A DNA stretch of 24,398 nucleotides from JACTMI01 sp964618415 (GCA_964618415.1 CAZUAT010000052.1:1-24398); one strand, 5' to 3'; shown: positions 16,462 through 24,398, counted from the first letter of the stretch. Made by a program: numbers and translations. Notes: generated by a model from the sequence alone, not told the origin.

Positions 16462-16494
16462 CGCCGACCGGCTCGTACACAGTGACGGGTGCCG

Positions 16495-17133
16495 TCAGGC
16501 CGGCGCCGCCGCCCAGCGCTCGCCGGGGCCCGCCGGGCCGAGGGCGGCGAGGTCGAGCAGGCGCTGGCAGTAGGCGTCGAGGAAGCGGTCCATCGATTCG
16601 CCGCCGATGTAGAAGGCGGGGATCGGGGGCACCACGACGGCGCCGGCGTAGGTCAGAGTGCGCAGGTTCTCGAGGTGGACGAGGGCGAGGGGCGTCTCGC
16701 GGAAGCCGAGCAGCAGCGGCCAGCGCTCCTTGAGCGCCACGGCGCCGGCACGGTGGATCAGCGTGTCGGCAATCCCGGTCGCCAGCGCGCCGAGCGTGCC
16801 CGAGCTGGCCGGCAGCACGAGGGTCGCCGCGAGGCGGACCGAACCGGACGAGATCGGCGCGTCAAGTTCGTTGTCGCGGTAGATCGCGATGCGCTCGCGG
16901 CCGGGCCCGTCGACCCCTGCCGCCTCGACGAGCGCCTCCGCGCCGGTGCGATCGTGACCCAGTTCGTGCGCCAGCACCTGACTGCCCCCGCGCGAGACCA
17001 CGAGATGGATACGGCCGACCTCCGGGTGGCGCGCGAGCACTCCCAGCAGATGGCGGGGCAGGGCCATGCCGGAGGCGCCGGTGACCAGGAGCGCCACGGC
17101 GCGGCGCGCGGAGGATGCAGCGGGCTCGTCCAT
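16495..17133 (-). CDS. UbiX-like flavin prenyltransferase
   Basis: UbiX enzymes attach a dimethylallyl group to FMN, giving the prenylated FMN cofactor needed by UbiD-type decarboxylases. The 212-residue protein has the family marks: TGASG (18-22) in the FMN-binding loop, the SSGTLGALATG block (110-120), HRAGAVALKERWPLLLGFRETPL, VHLENLRTLTYAGAVVVPPIPAFY and a C-terminal MDRFLDAYCQRLLDL helix. The ATG start is the first reasonable one, although no good ribosome-binding site is visible. It follows the CoA-transferase by 35 nt, with a perfect GC palindrome between them. No UbiD partner is encoded in this window, so the client decarboxylase (ubiquinone/menaquinone route or aromatic acid metabolism) is unknown. 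Confidence 0.92.
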   Translation of the reverse strand: MDEPAASSARRAVALLVTGASGMALPRHLLGVLARHPEVGRIHLVVSRGGSQVLAHELGHDRTGAEALVEAAGVDGPGRERIAIYRDNELDAPISSGSVRLAATLVLPASSGTLGALATGIADTLIHRAGAVALKERWPLLLGFRETPLALVHLENLRTLTYAGAVVVPPIPAFYIGGESMDRFLDAYCQRLLDLAALGPAGPGERWAAAPA

Positions 17134-17148
17134 GCTTCGCGGATGTTA

Positions 17149-17164
17149 CCGCCCGCGCGGGCGG
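17149..17164 (-). other. 16-nt perfect GC palindrome between the CoA-transferase and UbiX-like genes
   Basis: CCGCCCGC followed directly by GCGGGCGG can form a hairpin in the mRNA 35-nt gap. No T-run follows. It may tune expression of the last gene or process the transcript. Confidence 0.35.
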
Positions 17165-17168
17165 GCGC

Positions 17169-18446
17169 TCAGCCGGCGCCGAAGCGCTCGCGTGCGGCGC
17201 GCTCGAGCGCCTCGCGGTGCTCCGGAGCGGCGATCGCGGTCAGCGCGCGGGCGCGCTCGCGCAGCCCTTTGCCGAACAGATCGGCCACCCCGTGCTCGGT
17301 GACCACGAAGTGGACGTGGGCGCGTGTCGTCACCACCCCGGCCCCCGGCCGCAGCTGCGCCACGATCCGGCTCTCGCCGCGCCGGGTCGTCGACGGCAGC
17401 GCGATGATCGGCTTGCCGCCCGCCGACAGCGCCGCGCCGCGGATGAAGTCCATCTGCCCGCCGACACCCGAGTACATGCGGGTGCCGATCGAGTCGGCGC
17501 AGATCTGCCCGGTCAGGTCGACCTCGATCGCGCTGTTGATCGCGGTGACCTTCGGATTGCGCCGGATCACCGACGTGTCGTTGACGTAGGCCACGTCGAG
17601 CATGGCCACCTGGGGATTGTCGTCCATGAAGTCGTAGAGGCGGCGACTGCCGAGCGCGAAGCTCGACACCACCTTGCCCGGGTGGACGCGCTTTTCCTGG
17701 CCCGTCACCACGCCGCGCTCGACCAGGTCGATCAGACCGTCGGAGAACATCTCGGTGTGCACCCCGAGTCGGCGGTGATCGCCCAGAGCGGCGAGCACCG
17801 CGTCCGGGATGGCACCGATGCCCATCTGCAGCGTTGCGCCGTCCTCGACCAGCCCGGCGACCTGGCGGCCGATTGCCTGCTCGACCTCCGAGAGCACCGG
17901 CCGTGCCCGCTCCGGCAGCGGTTCGTCGACCGCTTCGACCATTGCCGTGAAGCGCGAGACGTGGACCTGCGCGTCGCCGTGCGTGCGCGGCATCGCCGGA
18001 TTGACCTGCGCGATCACCGTGCTGGCCACCTCGAGCGCCGCCGGCACGACGTCGACCGAGACGCCCAGCGAGCAGAAGCCGTGGCGATCGGGCGGCGACA
18101 CCTGGATGAGCGCCGCGTCGAGCGGCAGCACGCCGCGGCGGAACAGGATCGGCACCTCGGACAGGAAGACCGGCACGTAGTCCGCGCGCCCGGCGGCGAC
18201 CGCCTCGCGCAGATTCGGACCGATGAACAGGCAGCGCACCCGGAAGCTGCGCTCGAGACCGGGCGCGGCGTAGGGCGCCGCGCCCTCCGTGTGCAGGTGA
18301 GTCAGCTCGACGTTCGTCAGCTCGCCAGCGCGCGCCGTCAGCGCCTCGATCAGCAGCCGGGGCGTGGCCGCCGCCGAGTGCACGAAGACCCGGTCGCCGG
18401 AACGGATCCGGCGGACGGCTTCGGCGGCCGAAACGGGGCGGATCAT
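17169..18446 (-). CDS. Acetyl-CoA hydrolase/transferase family CoA-transferase
   Basis: The 425-residue product belongs to the family of 4-hydroxybutyrate, butyryl and succinyl-CoA:acetate CoA-transferases, which swap CoA between acids through an enzyme-bound glutamyl-CoA. Clear blocks are the GIGAIPDAVL segment (209-218) and HTEMFSDGLIDLVE (230-243). Glu232 in the latter is probably the catalytic residue by comparison with the 4-hydroxybutyrate enzyme. Further blocks are SSFALGSRRLYDFMDDNP, INSAIEVDLTGQICADSIG, YSGVGGQMDFIRGA and VTEHGVADLFGK. Length is typical. The acid substrate cannot be read from sequence. It starts 28 nt after the OPT transporter, so transporter and enzyme are probably co-expressed. 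A link between uptake and acid activation is possible but unproven. Confidence 0.92.
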   Translation of the reverse strand: MIRPVSAAEAVRRIRSGDRVFVHSAAATPRLLIEALTARAGELTNVELTHLHTEGAAPYAAPGLERSFRVRCLFIGPNLREAVAAGRADYVPVFLSEVPILFRRGVLPLDAALIQVSPPDRHGFCSLGVSVDVVPAALEVASTVIAQVNPAMPRTHGDAQVHVSRFTAMVEAVDEPLPERARPVLSEVEQAIGRQVAGLVEDGATLQMGIGAIPDAVLAALGDHRRLGVHTEMFSDGLIDLVERGVVTGQEKRVHPGKVVSSFALGSRRLYDFMDDNPQVAMLDVAYVNDTSVIRRNPKVTAINSAIEVDLTGQICADSIGTRMYSGVGGQMDFIRGAALSAGGKPIIALPSTTRRGESRIVAQLRPGAGVVTTRAHVHFVVTEHGVADLFGKGLRERARALTAIAAPEHREALERAARERFGAG

Positions 18447-18474
18447 CGCAAACCCCGGACCGGCCGCCGATCGA

Positions 18475-20448
18475 TCAGGCCAGCTTCTGCCGCGCCATGC
18501 GGACCAGCGACAGGCAGAGGACCGCGAACATGCCGACGCCGATCAGATCGGCCCAGGCGCCCAGGTGCTCGAACCCGTGCACGCCGACCGCGTCGAGGAT
18601 GTAGCGGTAGACCGTCACCGCCTGGTCCCCCTCGCCGATCTTGATCCCCTGCAGCGCCGCGATCAGCACACCGGTGAGCGCGCCGCCGGCCACCAGGCCG
18701 GTCGAGTAGAGCATGCCGGAAGAGATCTCCGACTCCTCGCCCTTCTCCTTGCGCTCGAGCAGACCGCGGATGCAGCCGCCTACGAAAATCGGCAGGGTGG
18801 TCGACAGCGGCAGGTAGAGGCCCACCGCAAACGAGAGCGATTTGACGCCGCACAGCTCGATGACCACGGCGATCGCCATGCCGACGAAGATCAGGCCCCA
18901 CGGCAGGTCCTGCGCCAGCAGACCCTGGATGATGGTCGCCATCAGGGTCGCCTGCGGCGCCGGGTAGTCGGGCGAGCCGATCGCGTGCCCCGCCATCAGC
19001 TGGTTCGGCACCTCGGCGTTGTCGATGATGCTCAGCGTCAGGCCGATCGCGAACACCGACGCTACGACGCCGATGATCAGACCGATCTGCTGCGCGCGCG
19101 GCGTCGCGCCGACCAGGAAGCCGGTCTTGAGGTCCTGGCTGGTGTTACCGGCGTTGGCCGCCGCGATGCAGACCATCGCGCCGACGCACAGGGCGAGCGA
19201 CTGGTAGACGCTGTCGGTCCAGCCGAGGCTGACGAAGATCAGGCAGGTCGCCATCAGCGTCGCGATCGTCATGCCGGAGATCGGGTTCGAGGACGACCCG
19301 ATGATGCCGACGATGCGCGACGACACGGTCACGAAGAAGAACCCGAAGACGACGATCAGCAGGCCCATCAGCACCTTGGTCAGCACTCCGTCGCCGGGCA
19401 GCTGCGGCAGCAGGGCGACGACGGCGACCAGAATCAGCGAGCCGACGAGCACGAACGTGATCGGAATGTCGCGCTCGGTGCGCTCGGCCATCTTGCCGGT
19501 GCGCAGGTCCTTGAGGCTCTTGAAGCTCTCCCGGAACGCCGAGGCGATCGTGGGCAGCGTCTTGATCAGGGTGATGAGACCGGCAGCCGCCACGGCGCCG
19601 GCGCCGATGAAGCGCACGTAGCCGAGCCGGATGCCGTTGTAGTCCATCTCGCCGATCGGCGCGCCGGCCGGCTTGAGGACGGTCGGCAGCGCGTCGCCGA
19701 TGATGGCGATGAGCGGAATCAGCACCAGATAGGAAAGCACGCCGCCGGCCACCAGGACGCCGGCAATCCGCGGTCCGATGATGTAGCCGACGCCGAGGTA
19801 CTCGGGCGTCACGTCGCATGCCACCGTGGCGCGCGGGAAGATCGCGTTGCGCGCCGCCGAGTAGATCGGCGTCTCCTTCCACAGCCCGAGGATCGACATC
19901 GGGATCCGGTAGAGGGCGGCGATGCCGAGACCGGCGAACACCTTCTTGGCCAGGTTGCCGCCCTTCTCGCCGGCGATCAGCACGTCCGCCGCCGCCGTGC
20001 CCTCCGGATACGGCAGCGTGCCGTGCTCCTGCACGATCAGCGCGCGCCGCAGCGGCACCATGAACAGCACGCCGAGCGTGCCGCCGACCAGGGCGAGCGA
20101 GAAGATGTTCCAGTAGTTGAAGAAGCTCTCCCCGCCTTCCAGGAAGATGAGGGCGGGAATCGTGAAGGCGACGCCGGCGGCGATCGATTCGCCGGCCGAG
20201 CCGATCGTCTGCACGATGTTGTTCTCGAGGATCGTGGCCCGCATCGGCCGCAGCAGCGAGATCGACAGCACCGCGATCGGAATCGACGCGGTCACCGTCA
20301 GGCCGGCCGTCAGCGCCAGGTAGACCGTGGCGGCACCGAAAATGATCCCGAAGATCGACCCGGCGACGATCGCCTTGAGTGTGAACTCCGGAATGTTGCT
20401 GCTCGCCGGCACGTACGGCTGGAAACTCTTCCCACTGGCGTCAGCCAT
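18475..20448 (-). CDS. OPT-family oligopeptide transporter
   Basis: This 657-residue, highly hydrophobic protein has about 14-16 membrane segments. It opens with the bacterial OPT block (FTLKAIVAGSIFGIIFGAAT, then YLALTAGLTVTASIPIAVL). Also typical are LEGGESFFNYWNIFSLALVGG, YPEGTAAADVL, GGVLSYLVLIP and the NTSQDLKTGFLVGATPRAQQ loop. The family moves short peptides or metal chelates with protons across the inner membrane; the substrate here is unknown. The ATG has a GAGGGGGAG site just upstream and a good promoter (20501-20529). It is the first gene of a unit with the CoA-transferase (28 nt) and the UbiX-like gene. An unrelated long open frame on the opposite strand is a GC-rich shadow. Confidence 0.93.
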   Translation of the reverse strand: MADASGKSFQPYVPASSNIPEFTLKAIVAGSIFGIIFGAATVYLALTAGLTVTASIPIAVLSISLLRPMRATILENNIVQTIGSAGESIAAGVAFTIPALIFLEGGESFFNYWNIFSLALVGGTLGVLFMVPLRRALIVQEHGTLPYPEGTAAADVLIAGEKGGNLAKKVFAGLGIAALYRIPMSILGLWKETPIYSAARNAIFPRATVACDVTPEYLGVGYIIGPRIAGVLVAGGVLSYLVLIPLIAIIGDALPTVLKPAGAPIGEMDYNGIRLGYVRFIGAGAVAAAGLITLIKTLPTIASAFRESFKSLKDLRTGKMAERTERDIPITFVLVGSLILVAVVALLPQLPGDGVLTKVLMGLLIVVFGFFFVTVSSRIVGIIGSSSNPISGMTIATLMATCLIFVSLGWTDSVYQSLALCVGAMVCIAAANAGNTSQDLKTGFLVGATPRAQQIGLIIGVVASVFAIGLTLSIIDNAEVPNQLMAGHAIGSPDYPAPQATLMATIIQGLLAQDLPWGLIFVGMAIAVVIELCGVKSLSFAVGLYLPLSTTLPIFVGGCIRGLLERKEKGEESEISSGMLYSTGLVAGGALTGVLIAALQGIKIGEGDQAVTVYRYILDAVGVHGFEHLGAWADLIGVGMFAVLCLSLVRMARQKLA

Positions 20449-20500
20449 CGCTCCCCCTCGCGGATGGAATTCGAATCAGGTGGCAGTCGGATGTGCGCGG

Positions 20501-20529
20501 ATGGTACGACGCGGCCCGGCGGTGTGCAA
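20501..20529 (-). promoter_or_regulatory. Sigma70-type promoter of the OPT transporter operon
   Basis: On the minus strand TTGCAC (20524-20529) and TACCAT (20501-20506) are separated by exactly 17 nt, in the only sizeable gap (125 nt) between the ccoG stop and the OPT start. Transcription would begin near 20494, giving a leader of about 45 nt. This is the best consensus match in the window and separates the OPT unit from the oxidase operon. Confidence 0.62.
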
Positions 20530-20573
20530 GCGCCGTCTGCGCAGGTGGTCCCGGCCGCCCTGCCCGCCGCGAA

Positions 20574-21977
20574 CTATCGCGCAGGTCCGGCCAGTGGCGC
20601 CAGGAACCGGATCCGCGGCTCGCGACGGGCGCCGGATGCGACCTCCTCGACGACCACGGTCAGCTCCACCGGGCGCGCGAGCTCGTCGCGGTCGATCGAC
20701 ACCGAGATCGGCACGCGGGCGTCGGAGAGCGACGCCAGCTCGACCTCCGGGGTGCCGACGACCGCTTTTCCCGGCACCGGGAGGACGACCGAGATCCGGT
20801 AGCGGGCGGACGCCGGCGCCTTGTTGACCAGGTGGACCTCCAGGCTGTTGTGCACCGTGGCGCCGTCGAGGACGAACGGCAGCGCTCCCCGCGGTCGCAG
20901 CAGGTTGGCTTCGAACGGCGTGCGGGAAACGAGGCTGGCACCGAGCGCGCTGACGGTCAACAGGAACAGCAGACCGTAGAGCACGAGGCGAGGTCGCAGC
21001 ACGCGGGTCGGCTGGCCGGCCACCTGGTGCTGCGAGTAGAGCCCGATCAGCCCGCGCGGCCGGCCGACTTTGTCCATCACCTCGTCGCAGGCGTCGATGC
21101 ACTGCATGCAGGCGAGGCATTCCATCTGCAGGCCGTTGCGGATGTCGATCGCGGTCGGGCAGACCACCACGCAGCGCTGGCAGTCCACGCAGTCGCCGAG
21201 CGGCGGCGCGACAGCCTCGGCCTCCCGCCGCAGCCGGCCACGCGGCTCGCCGCGTCGTTCGGCGTAGGCCACGGTGGCCGAGTCGCGATCGTGCAGCAGC
21301 GACTGCAGCCGGCCGTACGGGCAGACGAGCACACAGAACTGCTCGCGGAACCAGGCAAAGTTGAACATCAGCACGGCGGCGAAGCCGACCGTCAGACCGA
21401 AGGCCACCCCGTGCGCGGCGGGACCCTCGCGCACCATCCCCAGCAGCTCGCGGGGACCGACGAACAGCGCCGCCGCCACGTGCGCGATGGCGATGGAGAC
21501 GACCAGGAAGAGGACCAGCTTGACCGCCCGTCGAACCAGTCGCCCCGGCGTCCACGGCGCGCCAATTGCGCGCAACCGGCGCTCGCGCGGACCTTCCAGC
21601 CAACGCTCGATCGGGCGGTAGACCCCTTCGAGGAAGACCGTCTGCGGGCAGGCCCAGCCGCACCAGATGCGCCCTCGCCAGGCCGTCACCAGGAGCAGCG
21701 CGAAAACGAAGGAGAGCGCCAGCAGCACCACCATCCAGACGTCCTGCGCGTTGAACGTCTGGCCGAACAGGTAGAAGCGCCGATGGGCGACGTCGAGATG
21801 CACCGCCGGATGGCCGCCGATCGGTATCAGCGGCGCCAGGACGTAGAAGGCGATCAGCAGGGTGAAGGCCACCCGGCGCCGCCGGATCCAGCGCCCCCGC
21901 ACGTCGGCGGGGTGCACGGTCAGGCGCGACCCGTCGGGCCTCATCGAGCCGAGGATCGGCGCTGGACCTGTCGTCAC
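20574..21977 (-). CDS. ccoG: cbb3 oxidase accessory iron-sulfur protein CcoG
   Basis: CcoG (FixG/RdxA) is a membrane ferredoxin that supports copper supply for cbb3 oxidase assembly. I chose the GTG at 21977, giving 467 residues: it overlaps the ccoP TGA (GTGA) and has GGGGGAG about 10 nt upstream. The ATG at 21944 is an alternative with no binding site. The protein has about five membrane helices and the polyferredoxin motifs CGWACPQTVFLEGVYRPIE, CVLVCPYGR, CVDCQRCVVVCPTAID and CLACMQCIDACDEVM. An Ig-like C-terminal periplasmic domain follows (from about EVHLVNKAPASARY to the end). Family length is normal. The neighbouring ccoNO, ccoQ and ccoP confirm the role; ccoI, ccoH and ccoS are not visible after it. 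Confidence 0.95.
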   Translation of the reverse strand: MTTGPAPILGSMRPDGSRLTVHPADVRGRWIRRRRVAFTLLIAFYVLAPLIPIGGHPAVHLDVAHRRFYLFGQTFNAQDVWMVVLLALSFVFALLLVTAWRGRIWCGWACPQTVFLEGVYRPIERWLEGPRERRLRAIGAPWTPGRLVRRAVKLVLFLVVSIAIAHVAAALFVGPRELLGMVREGPAAHGVAFGLTVGFAAVLMFNFAWFREQFCVLVCPYGRLQSLLHDRDSATVAYAERRGEPRGRLRREAEAVAPPLGDCVDCQRCVVVCPTAIDIRNGLQMECLACMQCIDACDEVMDKVGRPRGLIGLYSQHQVAGQPTRVLRPRLVLYGLLFLLTVSALGASLVSRTPFEANLLRPRGALPFVLDGATVHNSLEVHLVNKAPASARYRISVVLPVPGKAVVGTPEVELASLSDARVPISVSIDRDELARPVELTVVVEEVASGARREPRIRFLAPLAGPAR

Positions 21978-22531
21978 TCGACCCGCTCCCCCTGCGGCTC
22001 CTTGCCGGGCAGATTCGTGCCGCGCAGCGTGAGCACGTAGGCGGCGGCGCGCATCGAGCGCTCCGGGCCGAGCATGCCGCCCCAGGGCGGCATCCCCTTG
22101 TCCGGCACCCCGTCCTGGATCAGGCGCAGGATCGCCACCGGGTCTGCAGGGTGGATCCAGAACGCGTCGGTCAGGTTCGGTCCGATCAACCCCTCGCCGC
22201 GCATGCCGTGACACGAGGCGCAGGTGGTACGGAACACCTCCGCGCCGACCGCCATCGCCTCCGGATCGTCGAGCAGCGCTTCGATCGCCTGGGGTCCGGC
22301 GACGGCGAGGCTGCTGCGCTCGGCGAGCAGCTGCTCGACCTGGGCCCGGTACCGCTCGGCAGGAGTCGGTCGCAGATCCGCCGTGTGGTAAACGAACCAG
22401 TAGACGAACGCAAAGAGGATGGTGGCAAACAGAATCGCCAGCCACCAGTTGGGCAGCCGGTTGTCCTCTTCCTCGATTCCGTCGTAGACGTGGATGACGG
22501 CGCTGCGCTGCGAATCCTCGTGCGGCTTCAC
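21974..22531 (-). CDS. ccoP: cbb3-type cytochrome c oxidase subunit III, single-haem form
   Basis: CcoP passes electrons from soluble cytochrome c to the catalytic subunits. The 185-residue product begins with the conserved N-terminal DGIEEEDNRLPNWW segment and one membrane helix (about 30-48). One c-type haem site follows: CASCH at Cys104, Cys107 and His108, with Met147 in GMPPWG as the likely sixth ligand. Classical CcoP is around 300 residues with two CxxCH sites; here the first haem domain is missing, and a charged helix (about 57-75) occupies its place. The start codon overlaps the ccoQ stop (ATGA), and the stop overlaps the ccoG start. The whole gene is intact, so this is a short family variant rather than a broken gene. 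Confidence 0.93.
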   Translation of the reverse strand: MKPHEDSQRSAVIHVYDGIEEEDNRLPNWWLAILFATILFAFVYWFVYHTADLRPTPAERYRAQVEQLLAERSSLAVAGPQAIEALLDDPEAMAVGAEVFRTTCASCHGMRGEGLIGPNLTDAFWIHPADPVAILRLIQDGVPDKGMPPWGGMLGPERSMRAAAYVLTLRGTNLPGKEPQGERVE

Positions 22532-22728
22532 GGCTCACCCTCCTGCCGGGTCGATTGCGGAGCGGACCCATCCTTCTCCAGCGGCAGGGCTGCCACCGGG
22601 TCGTAGTCCCGCCGGGACTTCCAGACGAACGTGCGCATCAGAACGAGCACGAAGGCGGCGAGGAAGAACAGCATCGTCGCCAGGGGCAGGTCGGTCGACT
22701 GCAAGGAGCGGAAGAACTCGCGATACAT
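22528..22728 (-). CDS. ccoQ: cbb3 oxidase small subunit CcoQ-like
   Basis: This 66-residue protein starts at the ATG at 22728, 1 nt after the ccoNO stop codon; an upstream extension would overlap ccoNO. It has one membrane helix (about 17-34, ATMLFFLAAFVLVLMRTF) followed by a basic WKSRRDYD turn and a polar tail. Size, topology and position between ccoO and ccoP match CcoQ/FixQ, which stabilises the oxidase complex. Sequence similarity in this family is low, so position carries much of the call. The stop overlaps the ccoP start by 4 nt. Confidence 0.85.
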   Translation of the reverse strand: MYREFFRSLQSTDLPLATMLFFLAAFVLVLMRTFVWKSRRDYDPVAALPLEKDGSAPQSTRQEGEP

Positions 22729-22729
22729 C

Positions 22730-24398
22730 TCAGTGACTCCCCCCGGCCGACTGCACGGCGGCCTCCGCCCCGGGCGGTGCCAGCGGTCGCACGCCTTCGT
22801 CCCGGCCGAGTCGCTGCAGATAGGCAATCATCGCCACGATCTCGCTGTCCCACGTGGTCTCGACTCCGGACACGCCGAGATCGAACGCGATCGCCTCGCC
22901 CTGTGCCCGTTGCGAGGCCTCCGCGGCGTCGATCTCGGCGTTGCTGTACGGGACGCCGAGCTTCTGCATCAGCGCCAGCTTGCGACCCCCGAGGCGCGGA
23001 TCGATCCGATGCGCCGCCAGCGCGGCGTAACTCGGCATGTTCGAGCCCGGGCTGGTCGCGCGCGGATCGATCAGGTGCGTGTAGTGCCAGAGGTTCGGGT
23101 ACCGCCCGCCCTCACGGTGGAGATCCGGCCCGGTGCGCTTGGAGCCCCACTGGAACGGGTGATCCCAGAGGAACTCCTCCGCCCGCGACGCCTCGCCGTA
23201 GCGCGAAAACTCGGAGATCAGCGGGCGCACCATCTGGGAATGGCAGGTGTAGCAGCCTTCGCGGACGTACAGATCGCGCCCCTGCAGCTCGAGCGCCGTG
23301 TACGGCACCTGCGCCGACCCGGTGTGCGGCACCGCCTGCCGGACCAGGATGGTCGGCAGCAGCTCGGCGACACCGCCGATCAGGATGGCGCCCAGCGTGA
23401 GCACGGTGAACGCCAGCGGCCGCCGCTCGATCAAACCGAACCAGGACGCGGCGCCGGCCTCCGCTTCGCGGCGTGCCACCTTGTAGAAGAGCTCCGAGAG
23501 CAGGATGACGATCACCGCGACGAAGATCGCCCACGGGGTCGACAGCACGAAGAACAGACCACCCAGCACCAGCGCGAGAATCGAGAACCAGAGCGGCCGG
23601 CCCGCCAGGACCTGGATGAAGCCGCCCGCCGGCTGCCGGCGCGGCTCGACCATCACCTCGACGACCGTGTCAGCCGCCGACCCGCGGCGCACCGTCCGCC
23701 ACAGGTTCCAGATCATCAGGACGAAGCCGCCCAGGTAGAGGCCGCCACCGATCACGCGCACGATGTACATCGGCCGGATCGCGAGCAGCGTCTCGACGAA
23801 ATTGGGATAGACCAGCGTGCCGTCGGCGGCGGTCGCCTTCCACATCAGGCCCTGGGTCACGCCGGAGACCCACATCGCGAGCATGTAGATGACGATGCCG
23901 ACCAGCGCCATCCAGAAGTGCGCATCGGCCGCCTTTCGCGAGTGGAGCTGGGTGCGGTAGAGCCGCGGAACCAGCCAGTAGAACATCCCGAACGCCATCA
24001 GGCCGTTCCACCCCAGCGCTCCCGTGTGCACATGGCCGATGATCCAGTCCGTGTAGTGCGCCAGCGCCGAGACCGACTTGATCGACAGGAGCGGCCCCTC
24101 GAACGTCGCCATGCCGTAGAAGGTCACACCGGCGACGAAGAACTTGAGCACCGGCTCCTCGCGCACCTTGTTCCAGGCGCCGCGCAGCGTCATCAGCCCG
24201 TTGAGCATGCCGCCCCACGACGGCGCCCAGAGCATCAGACTGAACACCATGCCGAGCGACTGCGCCCACTCGGGCAGGGCGGTATAGAGCAGGTGGTGCG
24301 GGCCCGCCCAGATGTACATGAAGATCAGCGACCAGAAGTGAATGATCGACAGCCGGTACGAGTAGACCGGGCGCTCGGCCGCCTTGGGCAGGAAGTAG
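22730..24398 (-). CDS. ccoNO: Fused cbb3 oxidase subunits I and II (CcoN-CcoO), N-terminus outside window
   Basis: The frame is open to the window end, giving at least 555 residues; an internal ATG at 24319 is not the start, because CcoN homology (RLSIIHFWSLIF) continues upstream of it. The first ~220 visible residues are the C-terminal half of CcoN. They include GPHHLLY (a copper-B His pair), GHVHTGALGWNG (haem His ligands) and further membrane helices. After a linker with two helices, CcoO follows: GLIERRPLAFTVLTLGAIL as its membrane anchor, the haem c site CYTCHSQMVRPL, FQWGSKRTGPDLHREGGRYPN and SNMPSY. The oxidase reduces O2 to water with proton pumping at low oxygen. CcoN and CcoO are separate in proteobacteria; a single-chain fusion is known in some other phyla. 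Confidence 0.95.
   Translation of the reverse strand, partial: YFLPKAAERPVYSYRLSIIHFWSLIFMYIWAGPHHLLYTALPEWAQSLGMVFSLMLWAPSWGGMLNGLMTLRGAWNKVREEPVLKFFVAGVTFYGMATFEGPLLSIKSVSALAHYTDWIIGHVHTGALGWNGLMAFGMFYWLVPRLYRTQLHSRKAADAHFWMALVGIVIYMLAMWVSGVTQGLMWKATAADGTLVYPNFVETLLAIRPMYIVRVIGGGLYLGGFVLMIWNLWRTVRRGSAADTVVEVMVEPRRQPAGGFIQVLAGRPLWFSILALVLGGLFFVLSTPWAIFVAVIVILLSELFYKVARREAEAGAASWFGLIERRPLAFTVLTLGAILIGGVAELLPTILVRQAVPHTGSAQVPYTALELQGRDLYVREGCYTCHSQMVRPLISEFSRYGEASRAEEFLWDHPFQWGSKRTGPDLHREGGRYPNLWHYTHLIDPRATSPGSNMPSYAALAAHRIDPRLGGRKLALMQKLGVPYSNAEIDAAEASQRAQGEAIAFDLGVSGVETTWDSEIVAMIAYLQRLGRDEGVRPLAPPGAEAAVQSAGGSH

Noticed and set aside
17115..18644. Plus-strand open frame (509 codons) opposite the CoA-transferase
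   Set aside because: The same type of shadow; the minus-strand protein matches its family along its entire length.
18364..20802. Very long plus-strand open frame (812 codons) opposite the OPT transporter
   Set aside because: It is rich in Asp, Arg, His and Gln because it is the complement of hydrophobic codons. No start context or domain was seen.

Overview
The window is GC-rich, densely packed bacterial chromosome with many GTG starts and 1-4 nt gene overlaps. No rRNA, tRNA, insertion sequence, phage gene or CRISPR array was seen. The gene set points to an aerobic or microaerobic Gram-negative: a TonB protein, a cbb3 oxidase, a MacA/MacB-type exporter and large secreted ELWxTDGT-repeat proteins ending in a DGFESGDTSRWS-like tail. 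My best guess is the Acidobacteriota (Thermoanaerobaculia-like). That is inference from gene content; no marker gene was compared.

Layout. Positions 1-747 (+) hold the 3' part of a TonB-family protein and a small coiled-coil protein. Positions 860-3023 (+) hold accD and folC, for fatty-acid precursor and folate synthesis, after a strong GC hairpin. Positions 3035-5669 (-) hold a compact operon: an Enterococcus-TDC-like PLP decarboxylase, a YjbQ/UPF0047 protein and a CDGSH iron-sulfur protein. Positions 5768-7872 (+) hold a membrane-anchored alpha/beta hydrolase overlapping an ECF-like sigma factor that carries its own multi-pass membrane domain. Positions 8016-10539 (+) hold a MacA-like adaptor and a MacB-like permease with no ABC ATPase beside them.

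Positions 10561-16405 (-) are the most unusual part. Two tandem ~957-residue secreted ELWxTDGT-repeat paralogs have diverged over most of their length but share a base-identical 552-bp 3' segment, which indicates recent gene conversion. Each has its own matching bipartite promoter at exactly the same distance from its start codon.

Positions 16495-20448 (-) read as one transcription unit behind a good sigma70-type promoter: an OPT-family transporter, an acetyl-CoA hydrolase/transferase-family CoA-transferase and a UbiX-like flavin prenyltransferase. Positions 20574-24398 (-) are a cbb3 oxidase operon, ccoNO (fused, cut by the window edge)-ccoQ-ccoP-ccoG, with a short single-haem CcoP.

I found no clear-cut new defence or mobile system. 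The best candidates for something undescribed are the converted tandem repeat-protein pair and the membrane-fused sigma factor translationally coupled to a hydrolase. All intergenic stretches are under 150 bp, so no gene-free region longer than 300 bp exists.
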